DNA from: Actinomadura terrae
Lineage (GTDB): Bacteria; Actinomycetota; Actinomycetes; Streptosporangiales; Streptosporangiaceae
DNA: 64,000 nucleotides
NCBI RefSeq assembly: GCF_022751215.1
Contig: NZ_JAICDG010000002.1
Coordinates: 744,001-808,000, forward strand
Direction: 5' to 3'
Shown one piece after another: positions 8,377 through 16,271 of the stretch (position 1 is the stretch's first letter; every line of letters begins with the position of its first letter). A program made the position numbers and the translations under genes. The notes beneath the pieces are model-generated. The model ran no database searches and was not told where the DNA came from. It saw nothing but the letters and a program-made list of their open reading frames with translations.

Positions 8377-10389
8377 GTGGTCGGGAGCCGGCAGCGGCCC
8401 GGCGGCCGGGCCGGGCCCGCGAGCAGGATCAGGCTCGCGCTCGGCCTCGTCGCCGGCGCGGTGGCGATCGCGGTGTGCACCGTGCTCACCGACCGGTTCG
8501 TCCTGCACGCCGAGTGGTGGCAGGTGCGGCACACCGTCACCGCCGAGCCGGTCGCCCCGCAGAGCGCGATCGGCCCGCCGCCCGGCCCGCTCACCGCGAG
8601 CTGGGAGCGCACGATCCCGATGCACCACGGCCCGGTCGCCGGATACGACAGCGTCGCCTACGACGTCGCGCAGGGCCAGGTGGTCGTGGCCTCGGGCGAC
8701 GGCCTGGAGGTGCGGGACGCGCGGACCGGCGAGGGCCGCTGGAGCTACCGCCGGTCCGGCTGGACGCTGCTCGGCTGGGCCTCCACCCGGTCCCGGCTGA
8801 TCGCCTACTTCGAGCGGGACGGGCATCGCGGCGAGCGGCTGTTCGCGGGGTTCGACGCGCTGTCGGGCGGGCTGCTGTGGCGCCGCGAGGGCGAGCGGCC
8901 CGCCGCCGCGTCCCGGACGACGCTGCGCTTCCCCGCCGGGGCCGGGGTCGTGCTCGCGACCGACGAGGAGCGCAGGACGGTGTCGGGCCGGTCCGCCGAG
9001 ACCGGCGCGCGGGTGTGGGAGCGGCGGCTGCCGGGGCGCTGCCGGCTGTTCGAGGGGGCCGCGCACCCGTCCGACGCCCGGGAGAAGCTCGCCGCGCTCG
9101 CCCTGGACTGCCCCGGCCGCAGCCGGTTGCTGGCGCTCGATCCGGCGACCGGCCGGATCGTCTTCGACCAGCCGCTCGGCTCTCCGGAGTCGCCCGAGGT
9201 GGCGATGCTCGACGGCGTGACGCTGGCCTCGGACGGGACGGCGCTGCGCGCGTTCGGCCCCAAGGGAGCCCTGCTCGCCGCCTGGAAGGGCGACACCGTG
9301 TGCGGCGACGAGATGTGCCCCGCCGTGATCGCGGACGGGCGGCTCGTCGTCGTCCACCATCCGGAGGGCGAGCGCAAGCCCCGCCGCGACGAGGGCGCGG
9401 AGGGCGAGGACGACCGGCCGACCGACGACGAGGAGGCCGACCAGGAGCGCTACGGGGACTCGGCGGCGCGTATGGAGGCGGTGGACGTCTCGTCCGGGCG
9501 GTCGGTGTGGCGGCGCGACGCCCCCGCGTACGCGGCGCTCGCGCAGGCGGGCGACCGGATCTACGCGCTGCGCCCCCGGCTGTCGGAGGCGCTGCTCCCG
9601 GCGGGCATCGACATCGTCTCGCCGGGCACGGGGGCCGGCACGACGGCGCCCGCGCCGCTCGCGGTCGATCCCGACCTGCCGGGCGTGCGGCCGTGGATGG
9701 CGGCGGCGGGCGGGCTGCTCTACGTCGCCTACGCCGAGTCCCCGCCGCGTCCGAAGGGGCGGGCGCGGCTGGCGGCGCTGCGCGGCGGGGCCACCGGTGC
9801 CGGCCCGGCCGAGCTGGGCGGCGTCCCGGAGGCGGACTGGCCGGACGCCTGCGAGCTGCTGAGCGGACCCGACCTCGCCACCGAGCACCTGGACTCCTAC
9901 GTCCGGCGGCCGACCCGCGCCCGCGTCGGATCGGTGAAGATCCCGAACCCGGTGTCGTGCACCTACGAGCCGCCCGAGCCCGGGCATCCCAAGAAGAAAG
10001 ATTCCGGCAAAAAAGACAAAAAGGTCAAGAAGCCGAAAAAGAGCACCGAACCCTCGCCCAGCGGCACGCGGAGCAGCGGCAAAGCGTCCGCCGGCCCGAG
10101 CGGGACCCCCGACCCCGCGAAGGAGCCGATCATCCGCGGGCTGACCGTGAGCATCCGCTGGGTCGCGCCGGACGAGGGCACGGCCGGGCGGCTGCTGGAC
10201 GCCCTCTGCTCCACGCAGGCGCAGGTGCGCCAGCGCCGCGACCTCGGCGACGAGGCGTACCAGCTCGGCCAGACCACCGGGCCGATCGCGCTGCGCGTCG
10301 GCCGCGTGATCGTGGTCGTCGACACCGACCGCCCGCCGGGCGCCGCCGCCCGCGTCGCCTACCGCTTGCAGCACCACGCCCGGCCCTGA
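8377..10389 (+). CDS. Membrane-anchored PQQ-like beta-propeller protein
   Basis: About 670 residues, starting at GTG 8377 behind AGGGGAAGGAGG. A single membrane segment near residues 20-45 (LALGLVAGAVAIAVCTVL) anchors an external domain. That domain has repeated blades of the form VVVASGDGLEVRDARTGEG, LFAGFDALSGGLLWRR and LLALDPATGRIVF, the pattern of PQQ-like WD propellers. A charged acidic loop (EGAEGEDDRPTDDEEADQE) interrupts the propeller near residue 345. Residues 539-556 form a lysine-rich linker with many AAA codons, and a C-terminal globular part follows (about 585-670). No catalytic residues are apparent; a binding or scaffolding role at the cell surface is likely. The convergent gene ends 10 bases away. 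Confidence 0.78.
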   Translation: MVGSRQRPGGRAGPASRIRLALGLVAGAVAIAVCTVLTDRFVLHAEWWQVRHTVTAEPVAPQSAIGPPPGPLTASWERTIPMHHGPVAGYDSVAYDVAQGQVVVASGDGLEVRDARTGEGRWSYRRSGWTLLGWASTRSRLIAYFERDGHRGERLFAGFDALSGGLLWRREGERPAAASRTTLRFPAGAGVVLATDEERRTVSGRSAETGARVWERRLPGRCRLFEGAAHPSDAREKLAALALDCPGRSRLLALDPATGRIVFDQPLGSPESPEVAMLDGVTLASDGTALRAFGPKGALLAAWKGDTVCGDEMCPAVIADGRLVVVHHPEGERKPRRDEGAEGEDDRPTDDEEADQERYGDSAARMEAVDVSSGRSVWRRDAPAYAALAQAGDRIYALRPRLSEALLPAGIDIVSPGTGAGTTAPAPLAVDPDLPGVRPWMAAAGGLLYVAYAESPPRPKGRARLAALRGGATGAGPAELGGVPEADWPDACELLSGPDLATEHLDSYVRRPTRARVGSVKIPNPVSCTYEPPEPGHPKKKDSGKKDKKVKKPKKSTEPSPSGTRSSGKASAGPSGTPDPAKEPIIRGLTVSIRWVAPDEGTAGRLLDALCSTQAQVRQRRDLGDEAYQLGQTTGPIALRVGRVIVVVDTDRPPGAAARVAYRLQHHARP

Positions 10390-10399
10390 TCGGGAGCGG

Positions 10400-11533
10400 T
10401 CAGAACTCGCTGATGGGCGCCGGGTCGCTGCTCGGACGGAGCGCGGGGGAGCGCCCCGCCCACGTTTCGAGCTGGGCGACGAACCGCTCGGCCTGGATGG
10501 GCCAGTGGAAGCGCGCGCGGGCCGTCTCGTAGCCGCGCTTGCCCATGCCGGTGCGCATCTCCGGGTCGTCCCGGAGGCGACGGACGGCCTCGGCGGCGGC
10601 GGCCGGGTCCGCGAACGGGACCACCAGCCCGCAGCCGGACGGCTCGACGATCTCCACGGCGGGCGGGTTCGGCGTGCAGACCACCGGGACGCCGCGCGCC
10701 ATGTACTCCACGATCTTGGTCGGCATCGAGTGCCGGTAGTTCGGCTCGTCGTGCAGCAGCGCGAGCCCGGCCATCGCGCCCTCGGCGATGCGCAGCGCCC
10801 GGTCGTTCGGGACGAACCCGTACCAGCGCAGCAGGTTCTCGCGCTGCGCGTCGCGGAGCGCGGCGCGGACGTCGGCGTCGGCGGACCCGATCAGCTCGAC
10901 CATGATCCCCTCGGGGGCCAGCAGCCGGGCCATCTCGATCATGTCGAAGGCGCCCCGGGCGGCCGACAGGTGCCCGACATAGACGACGCGGCGGCCGTCC
11001 GGCGCCCCGGGCGGCAGGTCGGAGACGTAGGTGGTGTTGGGCACCACCGGGTGCTCCTCGCGGAACCGCTCCCGGTAGCCGTCCTCGGCGAGCAGCAGCC
11101 GGTGCCGCCGCTCGCTGCGCCGCTCCAGCCGCCGCACGGCCGGGCGCAGCACGGGCCGCACCGGGCGCGGGACCCAGCCCTTGGCGGTGAGCGCGGCCGC
11201 GGTGTCCTCGTGGACGTCCCAGACGACCGTCCGCGCGCGCACCGAGCGCGGCATCGAGACGAGCAGCTCCGGGTCGTGCAGCAGGATCAGGTCGGCGTAG
11301 GCCGCGTGCTCGGCGAGCGCGCGATGGGCCGCGCGCAGGGCCCGGACGCGCCGCCGCCCCGTCGCCCGGGGCACGTCGACCGGACTGACCTCGCGCCACG
11401 GTGTCACGTTGCATGCCCGAAATGGCGCAATATATGTGACCTCGTGGCCGGCGTCCAGCAGCGCGCGTATCTGCCGGTGCAGAATGCGCGCATCCTCCGG
11501 GTGATGCACGATCGTGCAGACACAGACCCGCAT
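10400..11533 (-). CDS. Family 4 (GT-B) glycosyltransferase
   Basis: A 377-residue glycosyltransferase. ATG 11533 begins MRVCVCTIVHHPEDARILH, a typical GT4 N-terminal strand and loop; the frame further upstream is not credible. The C-terminal Rossmann half contains VVYVGHLSAARG and the donor-binding KIVEYMARGVPVVCT with the E-x7-E region ending AVEIVE. It is the first gene of the polysaccharide region. It lies downstream of wecC on the same strand, separated by 187 bases that contain a palindromic element. Donor and acceptor are unknown; context suggests a step in wall glycopolymer assembly. Confidence 0.87.
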   Translation of the reverse strand: MRVCVCTIVHHPEDARILHRQIRALLDAGHEVTYIAPFRACNVTPWREVSPVDVPRATGRRRVRALRAAHRALAEHAAYADLILLHDPELLVSMPRSVRARTVVWDVHEDTAAALTAKGWVPRPVRPVLRPAVRRLERRSERRHRLLLAEDGYRERFREEHPVVPNTTYVSDLPPGAPDGRRVVYVGHLSAARGAFDMIEMARLLAPEGIMVELIGSADADVRAALRDAQRENLLRWYGFVPNDRALRIAEGAMAGLALLHDEPNYRHSMPTKIVEYMARGVPVVCTPNPPAVEIVEPSGCGLVVPFADPAAAAEAVRRLRDDPEMRTGMGKRGYETARARFHWPIQAERFVAQLETWAGRSPALRPSSDPAPISEF

Positions 11534-11683
11534 TCCACTCACTCCGCAACGTGCCGAATTATCGCCTTGTGGCCGAGTCTTCGGCGGCGATGGAAATGGC
11601 TGATGAATCCCCGTCGTCCAGAAGGTGGCCAACGCCGGGCAGATCACCCTCGGTGGGGAACGGTCCCGTTCCCTCCGGTTTCC

Positions 11684-11714
11684 TGTGGGGGGACGACCCC
11701 CCACACCCCCCGGA
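11684..11714. repeat. 31-bp palindromic element, copy 1 (intergenic)
   Basis: TGTGGGGGG (11684-11692), loop ACGA, then CCCCCCACA (11697-11705) form a perfect 9-bp stem, followed by CCCCCCGGA. A second copy at 38217-38247 matches 29 of 31 positions, and its two differences are paired changes in the stem. Here it lies 7 bases beyond the stop codon of wecC and might act as its terminator. The coding-region location of the other copy argues against that being its only role. Confidence 0.75.
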
Positions 11715-11720
11715 ACCCCC

Positions 11721-12983
11721 TTAAAGCAGCTCGACGGTTTCGCTCCGCAGGTCCCTGGTACGCCCGCGCGTGTCGAACAGCAGCCGGGAGTGCCGGGCCA
11801 GCGTCGCCGCGTCGTAGGCGGTGTGGTCGGCCAGGACGATCACCAGGTCCGCCGCCGCGAGCGCCGATGGCAGGTCCGCCCCCGCGTTGCGGACCTCGGC
11901 GCCCTCGACCTGCCACTCGTTCACGAACGGGTCGTGGAAGCTGAGGTCGGCGCCGAGGCGGGCCAGGCGGCGGGCGACGGGGCGGGCCGGGGATTCGCGC
12001 TGGTCGGCGATGTCGGCCTTGTAGGTGACGCCCAGCAGCAGCACCTTGGCGTCCTTGAGGGCCCGCCCTTCGCGGTTCAGCAGCTGCTGGGCCCGCTCGA
12101 CGATGTACCGGGGCATCCGGTCGTTGATCTCCTGCGCGAGTTCCACGAACCGGAACGGGTAGCCCAGCGAGCGCACCTTGTACGACAGGTAGTTGGGGTC
12201 GATCGGGATGCAGTGGCCGCCCACGCCGGGGCCGGGGCGGAAGGCCTGGAAGCCGAACGGCTTGGTGGCGGCGCAGTCGATTGCGTCCCACAGGTCGATG
12301 CCCAGCTCGTTGCAGAACACGGCCATCTCGTTGACGAGCGCGATGTTGACGTGCCGGTAGGTGTTCTCCAGCAGCTTGGCCATCTCGGCCTCGCGGGTGC
12401 CCTTGGCCTCCACCACCTGATCGACGAACTTGCCGTAGAAGGCGGCGGCGGCCGAGGCGCACGCCGGGGTCAGCCCGCCGACGATCTTGGGCGTGTTCCG
12501 CACCCCGTAGACCGGGTTGCCCGGGTCGATCCGCTCGGGCGAGAAGGCCAGATGGAACTCCTCGCCCGCGATCAGGCCGGACTTCTCCAGGATGGGGCGG
12601 ACGACCTCGTCGGTGGTGCCGGGGTAGGTGGTGGACTCCAGCACCACCAGCATGCCGGGCTCCAGGTGCCGGGCGACGGTCTCGGCGGCGCCGCGGACGG
12701 CGGTCAGGTCCGGCCCGCCCTCGGTCGAGAGCGGGGTCGGAACGCAGATCACCACCGTCCGCGCGCCGTCGAGGATGTCCTCGTGCAGGCTGGGCGTGAA
12801 TCCGGCCTCGTTCATCTGCTCGACCTCTTCGGCCGAGACGTCGTCGATGTGCGACAGGCCCGCCTTCAGCCCGGCGACCACGCGTGCGTCGCGGTCCAGG
12901 CCGCCGACTTCGAGACCGGCCCGGCAGGCCTCCCGCACCAGCGGCAGCCCCACGTAGCCGAGTCCGATGACCACCAGATCCAT
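11721..12983 (-). CDS. wecC: UDP-N-acetyl-D-mannosaminuronate-forming nucleotide sugar dehydrogenase
   Basis: A 420-residue UDP-sugar 6-dehydrogenase with the three-domain layout of the family. The N-terminal NAD-binding site is VVIGLGYVGLPL. Substrate recognition includes FSPERIDPGNP. The catalytic cysteine lies in GVGGHCIPIDPNYL near residue 258. The C-terminal UDP-binding domain contains VLLLGVTYKADIADQRESPA. The GGHCIPIDP form is typical of WecC-type enzymes oxidising UDP-ManNAc to UDP-ManNAcA. ATG 12983 has AAGGGAG seven bases upstream. With wecB 1.5 kb away it completes the two-step route from UDP-GlcNAc; UDP-ManNAcA is a known teichuronic and wall-polymer precursor. Confidence 0.88.
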   Translation of the reverse strand: MDLVVIGLGYVGLPLVREACRAGLEVGGLDRDARVVAGLKAGLSHIDDVSAEEVEQMNEAGFTPSLHEDILDGARTVVICVPTPLSTEGGPDLTAVRGAAETVARHLEPGMLVVLESTTYPGTTDEVVRPILEKSGLIAGEEFHLAFSPERIDPGNPVYGVRNTPKIVGGLTPACASAAAAFYGKFVDQVVEAKGTREAEMAKLLENTYRHVNIALVNEMAVFCNELGIDLWDAIDCAATKPFGFQAFRPGPGVGGHCIPIDPNYLSYKVRSLGYPFRFVELAQEINDRMPRYIVERAQQLLNREGRALKDAKVLLLGVTYKADIADQRESPARPVARRLARLGADLSFHDPFVNEWQVEGAEVRNAGADLPSALAAADLVIVLADHTAYDAATLARHSRLLFDTRGRTRDLRSETVELL

Positions 12984-13004
12984 GCCCGGCTCCCTTCGCG
13001 AGTT

Positions 13005-14459
13005 CTATGTGATGGCGTACGCCTCCCGGTAGCAGGCCGCCACGGCCCGCCACGTGCGTTCCGCCCTCACCCACTCCCGAGCCGACTGCCCGATTTTCCG
13101 GCGTCTCTCAGGAGCGTAAATGAGCTCATCCAGCGAAATAGCCCATGCTTCCGGGTCTTCCGGAGTTGTTAACGTGCCCGTTACGCCCGGTTCCACGATT
13201 TCGCGCAGAGCCTTGACATCACTTGCTATTACTGGGATTCCCCCGGCCATCGCCTCGATCGGCTTCAGGGGCGTGACCAATTGGCAGACCCGGTCGGCCC
13301 GTCGGGGGACCGCGAACACATCGAGGACGGCGTGGTGGCGACGAACGGCATCCATCGGCACGCGTCCGGTGAACACGGCGTGGACGCCGTGCCCGGCCGC
13401 GCGCCGTTCGAGCGCGCCGCGCTCGGGGCCGTCGCCGACCAGCAGCAGCGTGACGGGCGTGCCCCGCTCGCGCAGCAGCGCCGCCGCGTCGATCAGCGTG
13501 TCGATGCCCTCGTAGCCGTAGAACGACGAGGTCAGGCCGACGACCGGGGCGTCCGCCGGGATGCCGAGGGAGACGCGCAGGTCGGCGGCGTCGGGCAGCG
13601 GTTGCAGGAAGGCCTCGTCCACGCCGTTCGGCACCGTGAAGATCTTCTCGGCGGGGACGCCGCGCGAGGCGATCTCGGCGCGCATCGCCTGCCCGAGCGT
13701 GACGACCGCGTCGGCCTCGACCATCCGCCGCGTCTCCAGCTCCCGGGTGAGCCGGTAGAACTCGTCCGTCTCCCGGTGGGAGGGGTCGCGCGAGAGCCAG
13801 GAGTCCTCCAGGAACCCGCGCACCTCGTAGACGACGGGCAGATCGTGCCGCCGCCCGAGCTCCAGCGCGACGGCCGCGTTCAGGTGGTTGCTGACCGCGT
13901 GCAGCACGTCCGGGCGCAGCTCGCGGACGAGGCGTCCGGCCAGGTCGGCGCCCTTGTGCACCGCGCGGACCGGATTGGACGGCGGCAGCCAGGGGATCAG
14001 CCGGTGGTAGGGGACGCCGTCGACCTCCACGCGGGGCCGGGTGTCGCCGATGCCCTGGCTGAGCGGGTAGCCGAGCCGCGTCGCGACGTGGACCTCGGTG
14101 CCCAGCTCCCGCTGGGCGAGGGCGAGCCGGTGCGTGCGTACGGTGTAGCCGGCGTTCGTGCGCGGCAGGGCGTTGGTGACGAACTGGAGAACGCGCGTCC
14201 CCTCCGGGGAGGCGGCTTCAGGAGCGACGGGGGCGGGACGGGGCGGCGGCGTATGGGCCAGCAGCGCGCGCAGTTCGCTGGTCTCGCGTTGCAGGCCCCG
14301 GGGACGCGGGACGGCCAGGCGGGAGCGCCGCAGCCGCCCGCCGAGCGGGCCGGGCACGACCCGCGCCAGCAGCCGGACGGCGAGCCGGGGCGCCCGCCCC
14401 GGGTCGTCGCGCAGCTGCCGCCAGGTGAGTCCCAGCAGGTAGACGGGTTTTCTGAGCAC
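13005..14459 (-). CDS. Family 4 (GT-B) glycosyltransferase
   Basis: About 484 residues from GTG 14459. An unusually long N-terminal region (about 75 residues, basic then acidic helix RETSELRALLAHT) precedes the GT-B fold. The N-terminal half holds VLQFVTNALPRTNAGYTVRT. The C-terminal half holds VVGLTSSFYGYEGIDTLIDA, LLLVGDGPER and KPIEAMAGGIPVIASDV, the donor-binding E-x7-E region. A TACGCT hexamer 8 bases before the GTG, with no ribosome-binding site, points to a leaderless transcript. Only 42 bases separate it from the divergent wecB start. The stretch 13090-13260 is visibly less GC-rich than its surroundings. Wall polymer assembly is inferred. Confidence 0.86.
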   Translation of the reverse strand: MLRKPVYLLGLTWRQLRDDPGRAPRLAVRLLARVVPGPLGGRLRRSRLAVPRPRGLQRETSELRALLAHTPPPRPAPVAPEAASPEGTRVLQFVTNALPRTNAGYTVRTHRLALAQRELGTEVHVATRLGYPLSQGIGDTRPRVEVDGVPYHRLIPWLPPSNPVRAVHKGADLAGRLVRELRPDVLHAVSNHLNAAVALELGRRHDLPVVYEVRGFLEDSWLSRDPSHRETDEFYRLTRELETRRMVEADAVVTLGQAMRAEIASRGVPAEKIFTVPNGVDEAFLQPLPDAADLRVSLGIPADAPVVGLTSSFYGYEGIDTLIDAAALLRERGTPVTLLLVGDGPERGALERRAAGHGVHAVFTGRVPMDAVRRHHAVLDVFAVPRRADRVCQLVTPLKPIEAMAGGIPVIASDVKALREIVEPGVTGTLTTPEDPEAWAISLDELIYAPERRRKIGQSAREWVRAERTWRAVAACYREAYAIT

Positions 14460-14467
14460 GGCGGGCG

Positions 14468-14473
14468 AGCGTA
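14468..14473 (-). promoter_or_regulatory. -10 hexamer of probable leaderless promoter (GT4 at 13005-14459)
   Basis: TACGCT on the minus strand ends 8 bases before the GTG start, and no Shine-Dalgarno sequence lies between. No recognisable -35. Confidence 0.5.
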
Positions 14474-14501
14474 GGCAACCCCGATGAACAGAAGGGAAAT
14501 T

Positions 14502-15587
14502 GTGTTGGCACCCATCGTGCACGTCCTCGGGGCGCGGCCGAACTTCGTCAAGGCCGCGCCGGTGATCGCGGCCCTGCGCGCCGCCGGCGCCGAGCAGGCG
14601 GTGGTCCACACCGGCCAGCACTACGACGAGCGGATGTCGGAGATCTTCTTCGTGGAGCTGGGGCTTCCGGAGCCCGACGTGAACCTCGGCGTGGGCTCGG
14701 GCGGGCACGCCGAGCAGACGGCGGCGCTCATGATCGGGCTTGAGCGGGAGTTCACGAGCCGTTCACCCGCGCTCGTCATCGTGTACGGCGACGTGAACTC
14801 GACGATCGCCGCCGCCCTGGTCGCGGCCAAGCTGCACATCCCGGTCGCCCATGTGGAGGCCGGGCTGCGCAGCTTCGACATGACGATGCCCGAAGAGGTC
14901 AACCGGCGCCTCACCGACCAGCTCTCCGACCTGTGCCTGGTCACCAGCCCCGAGGCGATCGGGCACCTCGCCAACGAGGGCGTCCCGGTCGGGCGCGCGC
15001 ACCTGGTGGGCAACCCCATGATCGACACGCTGCTGGCCAACCTGGACAGCTTCGACACCGGGAAGGTCCGCGCGGCCCACGACCTGCCCGAGCGCTACGT
15101 CCTGGCGACGATGCACCGACCCGCGAACGTGGACGCGCCCGAGACCGCCGCCGCACTCGTCAAGCACCTGCACGGCGTCGCCGACCTCGCCGACGTCGTG
15201 ATCCCCGTCCACCCGCGCGGGCGCGCGAACCTGATCGCCGCCGGGCTGGACAAGCACCCGCGCGTCCACGTCCTGGAGCCGCTCGGCTACATCGACTTCA
15301 TCGCGGCCGTGCGCGGCGCCGCCGCCGTCGTCACCGACTCCGGCGGCCTCCAGGAGGAGACCACGATCCTCGGCGTGCCGTGCCTGACCGTCCGGCCCAA
15401 CACCGAGCGGCCCATCACGATCACGCACGGCACCAACCGCCTCGTGACGTTCGAGGAACTGGTCCCCGCCGCGCGCAAGGCGCTGGAGAGCGAAGGCAAG
15501 GACGCCGGGGACCGCAAGCCCCCGCTGTGGGACGGCCACGCCGGCCCCCGCATCGCAGATGTGATCATGGAGTTCCTCGGTGAGTGA
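14502..15587 (+). CDS. wecB: UDP-N-acetylglucosamine 2-epimerase (non-hydrolysing)
   Basis: About 361 residues, the normal length for WecB/MnaA. Start GTG 14502 has AGAAGGGA four bases upstream; ATG 14484 in the same frame is an alternative. Signature pieces are VLGARPNFVKAAPVI, TGQHYDERMS, HVEAGLRSFDMTMPEE, the catalytic histidine in ATMHRPANVD, and TDSGGLQEE for UDP binding. The enzyme interconverts UDP-GlcNAc and UDP-ManNAc in the cytoplasm and feeds wecC, which is encoded 1.5 kb away on the opposite strand. The gene overlaps the following one by 8 bases, so the three genes to 18557 form an operon. Confidence 0.92.
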   Translation: MLAPIVHVLGARPNFVKAAPVIAALRAAGAEQAVVHTGQHYDERMSEIFFVELGLPEPDVNLGVGSGGHAEQTAALMIGLEREFTSRSPALVIVYGDVNSTIAAALVAAKLHIPVAHVEAGLRSFDMTMPEEVNRRLTDQLSDLCLVTSPEAIGHLANEGVPVGRAHLVGNPMIDTLLANLDSFDTGKVRAAHDLPERYVLATMHRPANVDAPETAAALVKHLHGVADLADVVIPVHPRGRANLIAAGLDKHPRVHVLEPLGYIDFIAAVRGAAAVVTDSGGLQEETTILGVPCLTVRPNTERPITITHGTNRLVTFEELVPAARKALESEGKDAGDRKPPLWDGHAGPRIADVIMEFLGE

Positions 15588-16260
15588 CGCCAAGGCCAAC
15601 CGGCAGGTCGCGCGGCTGCGGGCCGTGCTCCGCGAGCGCGAGTCCCGGGTCGAGGAGCTGGAGCGGCGCCTCGCCGCGCTGGAGACCTCGACGACCCTCC
15701 AGTTCGGACGGCTCGTCGCGGGCGCCGCGCGCAACCCGAGGCGGCGCGGCGTGCGGCTGCCGAAGGAGCTGTACCGGCTCTGGCGCAAGCGGAACGTCCC
15801 GGTCTCGGAGTCCGGCAACGCCGACGGCGAGCGGATCACGCTCGACCGGATCGACCGTCCCGAGGACCGGCTGCTGATCGCGGCTCCGCACGAGGGCCTG
15901 GTCATCGCGGGCGTGCTCGGCGCGCGCGCGGCGGCCGTGCTCGCCGAACACGCGAAGGTGATCCGGCTGTACCCGCACGACGCCTCGATCGTGCTCGACA
16001 GCGCCGACGTCGACATGCTCGTCGTGGACGCGGCGGCGGGCGAGCCCGGCGGCCCCTGGGCCTACCTCGGCGTCCCCGGCATGTACGACCGGGACCGCGC
16101 GCTGAACGACATCCGCGAACTCGCCGTCGCCCGCGACCTCCCGCTCGTCCTGTGGGGCGAGGCGCCACCCGCCACGCTGTCCTGCCTGCACTGGGACGCC
16201 ACCGTCACCGCACCCGGCCGGCTCGCCGACCTGCTCGCCGAACACGCCCCGGCCCGTTGA
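15580..16260 (+). CDS. Coiled-coil protein with a CgeB-like N-terminal glycosyltransferase domain
   Basis: A 226-residue protein of no firmly recognised family. Residues 5-40 are a charged coiled coil (ARLRAVLRERESRVEELERR). A basic linker follows (NPRRRGVRLPKELYRLWRKR). The rest resembles the N-terminal domain (DUF3880-like) of CgeB/spore-maturation-type glycosyltransferases: DVDMLVVDAAAGEPGG, then a helix and DLPLVLWGEAPPATLSC, then WDATVTAP. No second Rossmann domain follows, so it would lack a donor-binding half. It overlaps wecB by 8 bases and precedes a double GT-B protein by 11 bases, so an accessory role to that enzyme is plausible. The family assignment is tentative. Confidence 0.55.
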   Translation: MSDAKANRQVARLRAVLRERESRVEELERRLAALETSTTLQFGRLVAGAARNPRRRGVRLPKELYRLWRKRNVPVSESGNADGERITLDRIDRPEDRLLIAAPHEGLVIAGVLGARAAAVLAEHAKVIRLYPHDASIVLDSADVDMLVVDAAAGEPGGPWAYLGVPGMYDRDRALNDIRELAVARDLPLVLWGEAPPATLSCLHWDATVTAPGRLADLLAEHAPAR

Positions 16261-16271
16261 AAGGAACTTCT

